NCBI RefSeq assembly: GCF_002813455.1
Contig: NZ_PHHE01000001.1
Location: 1,984,001 to 2,048,000, forward strand
Source: Pseudomonas baetica
GTDB taxonomy: Bacteria > Pseudomonadota > Gammaproteobacteria > Pseudomonadales > Pseudomonadaceae
Direction of reading: 5' to 3'
DNA: 64,000 nucleotides
Shown here: positions 53,181 through 61,592 of the stretch, one piece after another
Position numbering within the stretch: the first letter of the stretch is position 1
Layout of the letters: each line of letters starts with the position of its first letter
Program-made: the position numbers and the translations under genes
Notes under the pieces: model-generated
Told to the model about the DNA's origin: nothing
The model's database searches: none
Seen by the model: only the letters and a program-made list of their open reading frames with translations

Positions 53181-54035
53181 CTAGATAATCGCAGGTAGCT
53201 CCTTTCCAGTTAACAAACGGTTATCCAAGCTAATAAATTCGAATTCATCACTATGCGCATAAATTTGCCGTGTTGCATTGCCGATAATTCGACTGTTGAA
53301 GGCTGCAACCTCTGTTTTTTCTAACGGGATCACTCGCTCGTTTGCCTCGTAGTCGCCTAGAACAGCGATATCTTTGCTCAAGGGGATGAAAATACTGACG
53401 TCTCTCAGCGCGAACCCCAAGCCCCAGCCATCGTCAGGTCGACCTGGATGAGCTATGAGATTCACTGGGTAATCTGAGGTAATGAACCCGGGAGATCCAT
53501 TGCTTGCTTGCAGAAAGCGCCATTTGCGCTCCAGTAAACACTGATGAATCTCACCGATGAGACCTAGCTCGAAATAGGCATGTTTTGAGCTGTTCATTTG
53601 TAGGGCGGCTAAAGCTTCCGGTGAATTTAAAGCCTCAGCCCCCAATGCTGAAGCAATTAGAACCTGATTTAGGGGCTGAATGGTTTTTTCTAAGCGCTGC
53701 CTATCGTGAGGATTTCTAGCGGCAAAAAGCGAAAAAAGGAGCAATGCCGCCTCACGATCTGCGGTGTTTGAAAAACTGCAGCTCTTAACCACTCTGGTGA
53801 GAGCCGCAATTCCGGGCCCCTCGATTTCATTGGCGTAGGATCTCTCGAGTAAATTGGGATCTGGGTGATTATGTAATCTGTTGAAATGATCCTCCCCAGC
53901 GACATTTTTTACGTTTTGTGGGAATCCTTTTTTCACAACAAGATCGACGCAGTGAACGACATCGTGCTTACCTGACTTCGCGAAACCTCTCAAATACCCA
54001 GCTGAAACATAGTGGTGATATATCGGTTCGCTCAT
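53181..54035 (-). CDS. DUF4238-family protein, intact prophage cargo
   Basis: 284 aa, soluble. The N-terminus YHHYVSAGYLRGFAKSG matches the DUF4238 signature (HYV-P-x-YL-x-GF); a later SDYPV-type motif and the ending FISLDNRLL also fit. The molecular function of the family is not established, and members are common in accessory DNA. It faces the phage genes at the right end, the usual place for inovirus cargo. Units 1 and 2 keep only its last 87 or so codons. The ribosome site is weak. Possible roles are defence or exclusion of other phages, from location only. Confidence 0.8.
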   Translation of the reverse strand: MSEPIYHHYVSAGYLRGFAKSGKHDVVHCVDLVVKKGFPQNVKNVAGEDHFNRLHNHPDPNLLERSYANEIEGPGIAALTRVVKSCSFSNTADREAALLLFSLFAARNPHDRQRLEKTIQPLNQVLIASALGAEALNSPEALAALQMNSSKHAYFELGLIGEIHQCLLERKWRFLQASNGSPGFITSDYPVNLIAHPGRPDDGWGLGFALRDVSIFIPLSKDIAVLGDYEANERVIPLEKTEVAAFNSRIIGNATRQIYAHSDEFEFISLDNRLLTGKELPAII

Positions 54036-54089
54036 GACGGATTCGTCTTCGTTGCCATTCGATTTGTAAAAGGTAACTCATGTCCCTGA

Positions 54090-54107
54090 TTTTCGCGCCC
54101 GCGAAAA
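54090..54107. repeat. Palindrome shared with the phage intergenic repeats
   Basis: TTTTCGCGCCCGCGAAAA carries the 16-base core TTTCGCGCCCGCGAAA of repeats 2 and 3 of the phage non-coding region. It lies between the DUF4238 gene and dif, about 66 bases before dif. Confidence 0.7.
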
Positions 54108-54173
54108 ACGCCGGCAGGAGGCAGTGCCTGGCTTCAAATCTGACCTCCAGAGCCCCCCAGACCTCTATAGGAC

Positions 54174-54201
54174 GCTTCGCATAATGTATATTATGTTAAA
54201 T
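54174..54201 (+). other. dif: Chromosome dimer resolution site dif
   Basis: XerC arm GCTTCGCATAA, central region TGTATA, XerD arm TTATGTTAAAT. The last 24 bases equal E. coli dif and the whole differs from the P. aeruginosa site as I recall it by one base. XerC and XerD recombine here to resolve chromosome dimers at division under FtsK, so the window lies at the replication terminus. It also marks the right edge of the prophage array, since many inoviruses integrate at dif. Confidence 0.92.
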
Positions 54202-54287
54202 CACGTATTGCACTACAAGCACTCGTTGAACGCTTACTGATCGAGTGCTTCCACGAGCTCAATTTTCTCCAGCTCAGTTGCGAACGT

Positions 54288-54371
54288 TCTACTGCCCAGG
54301 AATATTTCAACAATCAGCTGTCACCGATGGAGTTTGAAAAACGTTATGCAATGAGCTCGCAAGGTGTCTAG
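54288..54371 (+). pseudogene. Transposase C-terminal remnant (IS3-like)
   Basis: An open stretch ends EYFNNQLSPMEFEKRYAMSS, QGV and TAG. This ending (NxxLSPxEFEKRY) is typical of IS3-family OrfB tails. Upstream codons in the same frame do not resemble a transposase, so only about the last 28 residues remain. It differs from the IS inside the array. The rest of the 410-base gap 54036-54445 holds dif and no other gene. Confidence 0.55.
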
Positions 54372-54445
54372 AAAATCCGGGGCGATTCATTGATTCAAGT
54401 TAAATAGGCTAGACTGCGCTCCTACCTTGCACAGGCCAACATACC

Positions 54446-55423
54446 ATGCACTCTGCGCGCCTCTCCAATTCCTATACAGTTCTGGCCATCGACGACGATC
54501 CGCAATCGCTGATCGTGCTGTCAAAGACGCTGACCACTGAATATGAGGTGCTGCTGGCCAAGAACAGCGAACGCGGGATCGAGCTGGCTCATAGTTCCAG
54601 ACCTGACCTGATCATTCTCGATATCACCATGCCGGGCATGGACGGTTTCCAGGTGCTCAGTGAGTTGAAGAACCATCCGGCCACGGCGACCATTCCGGTG
54701 ATTTTCCTGACCTCGCGCAGCAGCATTGAGGACGAGCGTCTTGGCTTGCTGCTTGGCGCTGCGGACTACATCGCCAAGCCGATTTCGCCGCCAGTCGTGC
54801 TGGCCCGGGTGGCGGCGCAATTGGGGTACCGGGACAAACCGCTACATAGCCCGCAGCCGGCCGCCGAGCCGTCAGCGGGCAGCAATATGCGTGACGGTTT
54901 TACCTGCGCACTGGCGCTGCAGCTGGCGCAAAACCCGCACATTCGCCTGGATGCGCTCCTCGATACCCTGACGATCCTGCTCGACAACAGCGTCGTCGAA
55001 AGCGACCCGGCGGAGTTTCGCAGCGCTGCCTGCCTGGCGTTGATCGGCCTCAATCAGCCCTATGCCAGTCTTTCCCAGGCGCTCGTCAATAGCCGGTTGC
55101 TGATTGAGGAAATACTCAACCATGTCGACCCGGAAGACCGTTTGCTCAACCAGGCCTGGAGCATCAGCCACGCCAGCGTTCTGCTCGATAGTCGGGCAAG
55201 CGCTAAAGATCTCGAGTCCACGCCACTGTCGACACGCCTGTTCACCCTGGCCTTGATCTATCACTTGGCGCTTCTGCAACCCGGCATCGATCTACCCCAA
55301 CGGCATGCCCACGCCTTCAGGCAGATGCTCGATCACCAGCAACTGATGTCATGCCTGCCCAGTGACCAGCAGGCACTGTCAGCGGCGATGCTCACCGCCT
55401 CCTCTAACTTTCCCGGCCTCTGA
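54446..55423 (+). CDS. fitH: Response regulator, FitH type
   Basis: 325 aa. The N-terminal receiver domain (about 10-130) has the acidic pair in AIDDDP, phospho-acceptor D59 in IILDITMPGMDG, and K111 in IAKPIS. The C-terminal about 190 residues are helical with no known DNA-binding motif. In the fit locus of P. protegens, FitH is the regulator that keeps toxin genes off outside the insect, acting on FitG; FitF controls it by phosphorylation. The order RR, LysR, hybrid kinase, TolC, giant toxin found here matches that locus. The symbol rests on this synteny. Confidence 0.72.
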   Translation: MHSARLSNSYTVLAIDDDPQSLIVLSKTLTTEYEVLLAKNSERGIELAHSSRPDLIILDITMPGMDGFQVLSELKNHPATATIPVIFLTSRSSIEDERLGLLLGAADYIAKPISPPVVLARVAAQLGYRDKPLHSPQPAAEPSAGSNMRDGFTCALALQLAQNPHIRLDALLDTLTILLDNSVVESDPAEFRSAACLALIGLNQPYASLSQALVNSRLLIEEILNHVDPEDRLLNQAWSISHASVLLDSRASAKDLESTPLSTRLFTLALIYHLALLQPGIDLPQRHAHAFRQMLDHQQLMSCLPSDQQALSAAMLTASSNFPGL

Positions 55424-55443
55424 GCAAACAGCGAGTATTCACT

Positions 55444-56364
55444 ATGGCCAACCTGGAAGATCTAGAGCTGTTTGTACTCATCGCCGAGTTGGAAGGCCTG
55501 TCGGCTGCTGCTCGTGCCATGTCCATCACCCCCGCCGCTGCCAGCATGGCGCTCAAGCGTCTGGAAAACCGCTTGGGCGTGCGGTTGTTTACCCGCTCCA
55601 CCCGCACCATGAAACTCACCTCCGAGGGCGCACGCTATCTGGAAAGCGCGCAGCATGCTCTGAAGATCCTCGCAATGGGCAAGCGCTCGTTGACTCATGA
55701 TGACGGCATGCTCGAACTCACCGTGTCTTCAGACCTGGGGCGTCATCTGTTGCTCGACCTGCTGGCCCAACTGAAGCAGGAGAAACCGAAACTGCACATC
55801 AAGCTGTCTCTGAGCGACAAGGAAGAAGACCTGCTCAAAGGAAAGTTCGACGCAGCCTTGCGCTTTGGCCGCAGCCTGTCATTGGATCTGGTGGAACTGC
55901 CGGTACTCAAGCACCACCATTTCATTGTCTGTGCCGCCCCGGCTTATCTGGCCGCAAACCCGGCACCCGTCACCCCGGCGCAACTTGGCGAACACGACTG
56001 CATCATCAGTCATAGCATCGGCCGGCCGGAATCGCGCTGGCGTTTCCATGCCCAGGGCGAGGTCGAAGAGGTGCGGGTGCAGGGACTCTTCCACTGCGAC
56101 GATGGCGACGCCGCCCGCCGTTGGGCCCTGGCCGGCCATGGCGTGATCTACCTGCCGCTGTTGACTGTCGCCGACGACTTGGCCGCCGGCCGCCTGCTGC
56201 CATTATTGGGCGGCTGGCTGGGGGATCCGGCCCCGCTGAACCTGGTGGTGTCGCACCGTTCGCAGATCTGCGAACCGTTGCGGGCCCTGCACCGTCGACT
56301 GGTGCAAGTATGTGAGGAGCGTGTGGCGGCCTGTCAGGCGCTCCTCACTGCATGCGGTCGGTGA
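55444..56364 (+). CDS. fitG: LysR-family activator, FitG type
   Basis: 306 aa. The winged helix-turn-helix lies at 1-60 (MANLEDLELFVLIAELEGLS, then ITPAAASMALKRLENRLGV). The effector-binding domain spans about 90-300. In the fit cluster the LysR protein activates the toxin and export genes. It starts 20 bases after the response regulator stop (same operon) and its 3' end overlaps the convergent hybrid kinase by 20 bases. Confidence 0.78.
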   Translation: MANLEDLELFVLIAELEGLSAAARAMSITPAAASMALKRLENRLGVRLFTRSTRTMKLTSEGARYLESAQHALKILAMGKRSLTHDDGMLELTVSSDLGRHLLLDLLAQLKQEKPKLHIKLSLSDKEEDLLKGKFDAALRFGRSLSLDLVELPVLKHHHFIVCAAPAYLAANPAPVTPAQLGEHDCIISHSIGRPESRWRFHAQGEVEEVRVQGLFHCDDGDAARRWALAGHGVIYLPLLTVADDLAAGRLLPLLGGWLGDPAPLNLVVSHRSQICEPLRALHRRLVQVCEERVAACQALLTACGR

Positions 56365-59300
56365 CCGACTGGCGGTAGTGCACCAGTAAAGCGTGGGCCT
56401 GGGCAAACTCCAGGTCATAGATCAGTTCCTGGATAACCCACAAACCGGCGCCGTCGTCTTGCTGGCACAGTCGATCAATCAGGCTCAGGGCTTCGGCATT
56501 GTCCTCCACCAGCAAACGAGCAAGTCGATCCAGTTGCAGATCTTTTTCGTCATTTATCAGAGGCCGACTGACAGCCGTTGGGGGCACCGCCTCGGCGGTA
56601 AAATCGGCAAGATCGGCGAGCACCGGCCGTAGACAGTCAGCCACGCGGTGAATCAACGACGCGGTATCAACCTCGCGCGTGCAGCCTTCTTCCAGCAATC
56701 CTGCAGCCTCTTGCAGCGCCGTCGCCCCGATATGCCCGGCACACCCCCTCAGACTGTGGGCCAGACGGCCGATGGCGGTCGTGTCCAAAGCTTCATGAGC
56801 AAGCCAGAGATGCTCAAGCAGTTGCTGATTATCCGCATAAAAAATCCTTAGTAGATGCGCGTAGAGCGCTTCGTCCTGATTGACCACCGCAAGGCCAAGT
56901 GCGGTGTTGATCGACGAGCCGTCGAGGGCCAGCAATGACTCCGGGGGGGACACCATTGCCGCCGACGGTGACTCAATGACCGACGGCAGCACCTGCAATT
57001 CCCGCGTTTTGATCCAGCACACCAGAGTCCGGTAGAAAGCCTTGATCTCCAACGGCTTGGTAATGCAATCGTTCATTCCGGCAGATAAGGCTCGGCCCTT
57101 CACATCCGCCAGGATGTTGGCCGTGACCGCGATGATCGGCAGCCTCTGCAAATGAGCATGAAGGCGAATCTGCCTGGCCGTTTCGTAGCCATCCATGACG
57201 GGAAGCTGGCAGTCCATCAGCACAGCATCGAACTGTGTGTCGCGCATCAAGAGGTTAAGCGCCTCTTCGCCACTCTCCGTCATCACCACGTGGACCTTGG
57301 CGTGTTGCAGTAACCCGTCCACCACTTCCTGGTTCAACAGGTTGTCCTCCACCACGAGGATTCGCGCACCGGCTAATAGCTGCGCATAGTCGCAGGTGGA
57401 CATTCCCGAATCAGTGAGCGTGGTAACACCACCGGTATTACCCGCCCAGCAAACCGGTCTGGGCGACAGTTCTTTGGTCGACGCAGGGTGCGCCAACTTC
57501 AACTGGGCCGTGAACTTGAACTCACTGCCCTGCCCCTCGATGCTGTTGACCCAGATATCGCCCTGCATCAGACGCACAATGCGCCTGGAAATCGTCAATC
57601 CCAGCCCCGTGCCGCCGTACCGTCTGCTGATGGACGGGTCGGCCTGGACAAAGGCGCTGAACAAGCGGATGCGCTGCTCCTCACTCATGCCCAGTCCCGT
57701 GTCAGCGACGCTGAAGCACAGCATCGCGGTGTCGCTCCATTGACTCAGTTGGCGCACACCGAGGGTCACATGCCCGACGTCAGTAAACTTGATCGAGTTG
57801 TCCACCAGATTGATCAGCACCTGAGTGAGGCGAAATGGATCGCCAATATAGACGCGACTCAAGTGTGAAGGGATATCCAGCCGCAGCTCGATGTTCCGCT
57901 CACGGGCGCGCTGACTCATGAGGCCGAGCACATCCTGAACCATCTCATGAAGATCGAAGCTGACCTGTTCGATACTTAACTTGCCGGCCTCGATCTTGGA
58001 CAGGTCCAGCACGCTGTTGACGACACTCACCAACCCCTTGGCCGCGCGATCCATCTTCTCGATGTATTGTCGTTGCGCCCTCTCCAATGGCATGCCCAGA
58101 ACCAGATGAGCCATGCCGATGATGGCGTTCAACGGCGTGCGGATTTCATGGGACATGTTGTCGAGAAACTCGGACTTGGCCTGGGTCGCCAGCTCCGCCT
58201 CCTGGCGTGACTGCTGTACTTGCGCCTCCACTGCCTTGCGCTCGCTGATATCGAAAATAACCCCGTCCAGGTACTGCGGCAAGCCATTGTTCTGGATGAT
58301 CTGGCCCTTGTCATAGACCCAACGCACTTCGTTGCTGGCCATAATGATCCGGTATTCGAGGATATAGCTGGTGCTGTCCAGGCTGCGGTTGAAAATCTCC
58401 AGGTCATCAGGGTGAACGATTTCCCGATAGGCATGCCCGGACTGGAAATGGTGCGCGGGGTAGCCGCTGAGCGTTTCTATGGCATCGCTGAGAAATACCA
58501 TCTCGCGCTCACGACTGGGCAGACTGCGAAACACAACGCCGGGAATGTTCGCAATCATCGACTGCAGTTTGGTCTGACTGTCCACGATGGATCGCTGCAC
58601 TTCGATTGACTGGGTGATGTCCTGCAGCACCCCGGTCACACGAATGGCCTCTCCCCGAGCGTCGCGTTCCATGACCTTGCCGATGTCCAGTACCCATAAC
58701 CAGCGCCCGCTCTTGTGACGCATCCGGTATTCGGCGCGATACTCGCCGACGCGATGATTGAGGTGGTCCATCAGCCTCGTCATGGTCGGTTCACGGTCTT
58801 CGGGATGAACCAGGCAGGTCCAGCGTTCCAGACCATTGCCAAATGTCCGATCAAGCTCCGGCTGACTGTAGCCGAGCATCCGCATCCAGACATCGTTGTT
58901 GATGATAGTGCCCAGGCTGACATTCCAGTCCCACAAGCCCAACGCGCCACTTTGCAGCGCCAGGTCCAGGCGCCGCTCACTCTGTTCGATACGTTGCATA
59001 TCACGCTTGTGTTGCACAGCATCGGTCAGCCGCCGCAGGCCAGCCCAAAACATCAGGAATAACAACAGCGCACTGGCGCCTTCGATCAACAGAAACTGAC
59101 CTTCGGAAAGGACTGCATCCAGGCTGTCCAGCCTGATAACGGCCCAGGAACCATTCGGGTCGTTCCAGTCGAAACTGGTCCGGGACACGGCGTAGCGCTG
59201 CCCCTCGAATGACACCACCGGTTGCTCGACATCGAACGGCAGCCGTTCAGGTACGCCGTTGGTGAATGGGTAGTTGCCAAATTGCTGGCGCACATCACCG

Positions 59301-60022
59301 GTAAATGTCTCAGGTGACCACGACCGATCAGACTTGAGCAAGAGCGAGGAAAGATTGGAGGACAGCACGACCCCACCAGGCGAGAGAATCATCTGCAGAT
59401 GGTGGCGGGAGGTTTTGTTCAGCTCAGCGTCCAGAACCCGTGCATCAAAGCCCGCCACCACCACGCCGATAGCTTTATCCTGGCTGGTGCTGGAGGCATA
59501 CACCGGCGCCGCCATAAAAAACATGCGCTGGCCCAGTGTGCGGCTGATGGCACCGTAGACAGTCGGCTTGCCCTGCATCGCGGTCTTGAAATAGGGGCGA
59601 AAGCCTATGTTCAAACCTTCCACCGAACGTCCAAGGCTATCGTACGCCGCCACAATCACACCCTGCTGATTGACGACATAGGCATGACCTGCGCCAACCA
59701 CCAAGGCGAGGCTTTTCAATGGAGTGGCGGCCTCTACTTTCAAAGCGGTCGAAGGCGCAGGCTCGCTGATCACCTGTTTAAGCGACTGCGCATGCCGCCC
59801 GAGCATCGACAGTGCGCCAATGGCGAAACCGTCAGCGTTCCAGGTGCCAAGGCGCGCGGCATAGTCCTCAGTCATGGCCTGGGTATCGATCCGGTAACGC
59901 TGCTCGGCCTGTGCGCGGTAGAGATTGCCCAGCAGCAGCCCACCACCGACGGAAAGGATTATGCCCAATGCGTAGCAAAACACTTTATGGCGATCAAAGA
60001 ACGTCATTAATCTATGCAACAT
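56345..60022 (-). CDS. fitF: Hybrid sensor histidine kinase, FitF type
   Basis: 1225 aa. Membrane helix 15-33, periplasmic sensor domain 34 to about 308 (PDC/dCACHE-like, with [16 protein letters not shown] and [14 protein letters not shown]), membrane helix about 309-327, two PAS domains (about 350-475 and 480-597), HisKA with H625 ([11 protein letters not shown]), ATPase with N742, G1 DTGLG and G2 GTGLGL, receiver with D937, and Hpt with H1089 (LAHSLRG). It is a complete His-Asp-His phosphorelay. FitF-type kinases sense the insect environment through a DctB-like periplasmic domain and control FitH. GGGGGA precedes the ATG. Confidence 0.82.
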   Translation of the reverse strand: MLHRLMTFFDRHKVFCYALGIILSVGGGLLLGNLYRAQAEQRYRIDTQAMTEDYAARLGTWNADGFAIGALSMLGRHAQSLKQVISEPAPSTALKVEAATPLKSLALVVGAGHAYVVNQQGVIVAAYDSLGRSVEGLNIGFRPYFKTAMQGKPTVYGAISRTLGQRMFFMAAPVYASSTSQDKAIGVVVAGFDARVLDAELNKTSRHHLQMILSPGGVVLSSNLSSLLLKSDRSWSPETFTGDVRQQFGNYPFTNGVPERLPFDVEQPVVSFEGQRYAVSRTSFDWNDPNGSWAVIRLDSLDAVLSEGQFLLIEGASALLLFLMFWAGLRRLTDAVQHKRDMQRIEQSERRLDLALQSGALGLWDWNVSLGTIINNDVWMRMLGYSQPELDRTFGNGLERWTCLVHPEDREPTMTRLMDHLNHRVGEYRAEYRMRHKSGRWLWVLDIGKVMERDARGEAIRVTGVLQDITQSIEVQRSIVDSQTKLQSMIANIPGVVFRSLPSREREMVFLSDAIETLSGYPAHHFQSGHAYREIVHPDDLEIFNRSLDSTSYILEYRIIMASNEVRWVYDKGQIIQNNGLPQYLDGVIFDISERKAVEAQVQQSRQEAELATQAKSEFLDNMSHEIRTPLNAIIGMAHLVLGMPLERAQRQYIEKMDRAAKGLVSVVNSVLDLSKIEAGKLSIEQVSFDLHEMVQDVLGLMSQRARERNIELRLDIPSHLSRVYIGDPFRLTQVLINLVDNSIKFTDVGHVTLGVRQLSQWSDTAMLCFSVADTGLGMSEEQRIRLFSAFVQADPSISRRYGGTGLGLTISRRIVRLMQGDIWVNSIEGQGSEFKFTAQLKLAHPASTKELSPRPVCWAGNTGGVTTLTDSGMSTCDYAQLLAGARILVVEDNLLNQEVVDGLLQHAKVHVVMTESGEEALNLLMRDTQFDAVLMDCQLPVMDGYETARQIRLHAHLQRLPIIAVTANILADVKGRALSAGMNDCITKPLEIKAFYRTLVCWIKTRELQVLPSVIESPSAAMVSPPESLLALDGSSINTALGLAVVNQDEALYAHLLRIFYADNQQLLEHLWLAHEALDTTAIGRLAHSLRGCAGHIGATALQEAAGLLEEGCTREVDTASLIHRVADCLRPVLADLADFTAEAVPPTAVSRPLINDEKDLQLDRLARLLVEDNAEALSLIDRLCQQDDGAGLWVIQELIYDLEFAQAHALLVHYRQSVTDRMQ

Positions 60023-60083
60023 CGGATCCCCCGCTGATCACCCTGCCCGTCACTGTAACCCTCCACCACCTGCTGCGCCTCGA

Positions 60084-61505
60084 TCAGCGTCTCGCCAATT
60101 GGCGGGGGAACTCCGGCGGCAGGAAATCACGATCCGGATCGTAGTCCGGCTTGAGGAAGTCGCAGAGCGCTCGAAGATCCTCAGGGGCCAGGGTTCCGAC
60201 CGACTGCTTTAGGCGCAGTGTATCGAGAATGTAGTCATACCGGCTGTTGTTGTACTCGCGCACAGCGCTGTAGAGCTGACGCTGGGCCTCCAGCACATCG
60301 ACGATATTGCGCGTACCGACCTGGAAACCCTTCTGCGAGGCCAGCACCGCGCCCTGGTTGGAAATGATCGATTGGCGACGTGCCTGAATCTGTTCGACGC
60401 TGCTGTTGAGACCGCGGTGCAGATTTCGGGTCTGCTCGACCACCTGGCGACGCAGGTTATCGTTGAGAGCATCGCGCTGGTTCAGCCGGTGATGCGCTTC
60501 GCGCACCTGAGAACTCACCTGGCCACCGCTGAACAGCGGGATATTGAGTTGCAGCCCGATCGAGCGTTGCTCGACATCACCGCCATAACCGCCACCTCTG
60601 AGGCTGCTGTTACCGTAGCCGAGGTTATCGTTGTCGCCGGTCTGATAACGCAGCACCGCATCCAGGGTAGGCGCATGCCCGCCCTTGCGCGCGCTCAGGG
60701 TTTGCTGCGCGGCTTCCAGGGCCTGCCGGCTCGCCAGCAGTGTCAGGTTTTGTTGCATGGCGGTGTTGACCCAGGCGGGTGCATCGTTGGGTGTGGGCAG
60801 CAACACTGGCATATCGTGGCGCACGCCCTGGATTGCCGGATATTGCTGATGGCTCAGGGTATCGAGGGCTTCGAAGGCATCGTCCAGTTGTTTCTGCGCG
60901 ACGATTCGACTGGCCCGTGCCGTGTCATGGCTGGCCTGGGCCTGCAGCACATCGGTGCGATCAGACACCCCCAATTGCAGCCCTCTGTCAGCCTGTTCGA
61001 GCTGACGCTTGAACGCCGCCTCCTCGGCTTTGCTCGCGGCAAGACCATCCTGCGCCTTGAGCAGGCCAAAATAAGCCTGAGCGCTGTCGAGCATCAGCTT
61101 CTGCTCGGCCGCTGATAACTCCAGCAATGCCTGTTCACTTTGCGCCTCGGCAGCCTTGAGGCTGAACCAGCGATCGATGCGAAACAGTGGTTGATTCAAC
61201 GTCGCTTGATAACTGGTACCGCTGCGCCGGGTCTGCTGCGCAGGCTGTTGCAGTGTGGTCTCATTGTTATTGATCTCCGCACCCGCCGAAAACGTCGGCA
61301 ACAATGCGGCCCTTGCCTGGGGCACAGCCTCGGCCCGGGCAGCCTGGTCAAAACGGGCGGCGGCCAGTTCGGAGTTGTTCTGTTGAGCATCCTGGTAGAC
61401 CTGCCAGAGATCGCTGGTGGCAGCGATGGCTGGCGCGGCGGGCAGCCAAGCGACCAGCAGCCAGCCGGCAACGGCTTGCCGTGAGAAAATTATTGATCGG
61501 TTCAT
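60084..61505 (-). CDS. fitE: TolC-family outer-membrane protein of a type I secretion system, FitE type
   Basis: 473 aa. Signal peptide (ending PAIAA), two outer-membrane efflux repeats with long coiled-coil segments (for example AAEQKLMLDSAQAYFGLLKA and the matching second half with NIVDVLEAQRQLYSA). It forms the outer-membrane exit duct for a type I secretion system. It lies 87 bases after the giant toxin-like gene on the same strand, as fitE follows fitD. The start MNRSIIF (61505) gives a proper signal peptide; 19 upstream codons do not. Confidence 0.85.
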   Translation of the reverse strand: MNRSIIFSRQAVAGWLLVAWLPAAPAIAATSDLWQVYQDAQQNNSELAAARFDQAARAEAVPQARAALLPTFSAGAEINNNETTLQQPAQQTRRSGTSYQATLNQPLFRIDRWFSLKAAEAQSEQALLELSAAEQKLMLDSAQAYFGLLKAQDGLAASKAEEAAFKRQLEQADRGLQLGVSDRTDVLQAQASHDTARASRIVAQKQLDDAFEALDTLSHQQYPAIQGVRHDMPVLLPTPNDAPAWVNTAMQQNLTLLASRQALEAAQQTLSARKGGHAPTLDAVLRYQTGDNDNLGYGNSSLRGGGYGGDVEQRSIGLQLNIPLFSGGQVSSQVREAHHRLNQRDALNDNLRRQVVEQTRNLHRGLNSSVEQIQARRQSIISNQGAVLASQKGFQVGTRNIVDVLEAQRQLYSAVREYNNSRYDYILDTLRLKQSVGTLAPEDLRALCDFLKPDYDPDRDFLPPEFPRQLARR

Positions 61506-61592
61506 GATGCTGGGTTGTTCCGCAAAAAAAGGATCGAAAGTACGCAGCGACAGAAGGAGCATTGCGCTCCTCCTGTCAACTCCTCTGCGCCA

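Larger units (their letters stand above)
44425..54173 (+). mobile_element. Inovirus prophage unit 3 (intact right end, abuts dif)
   Basis: All genes are open, including the full DUF4238 gene missing from units 1 and 2. It continues past that gene to dif. One G is missing before gene B (about 45283) without effect on a frame. This is the only unit with the native right end. Confidence 0.88.
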
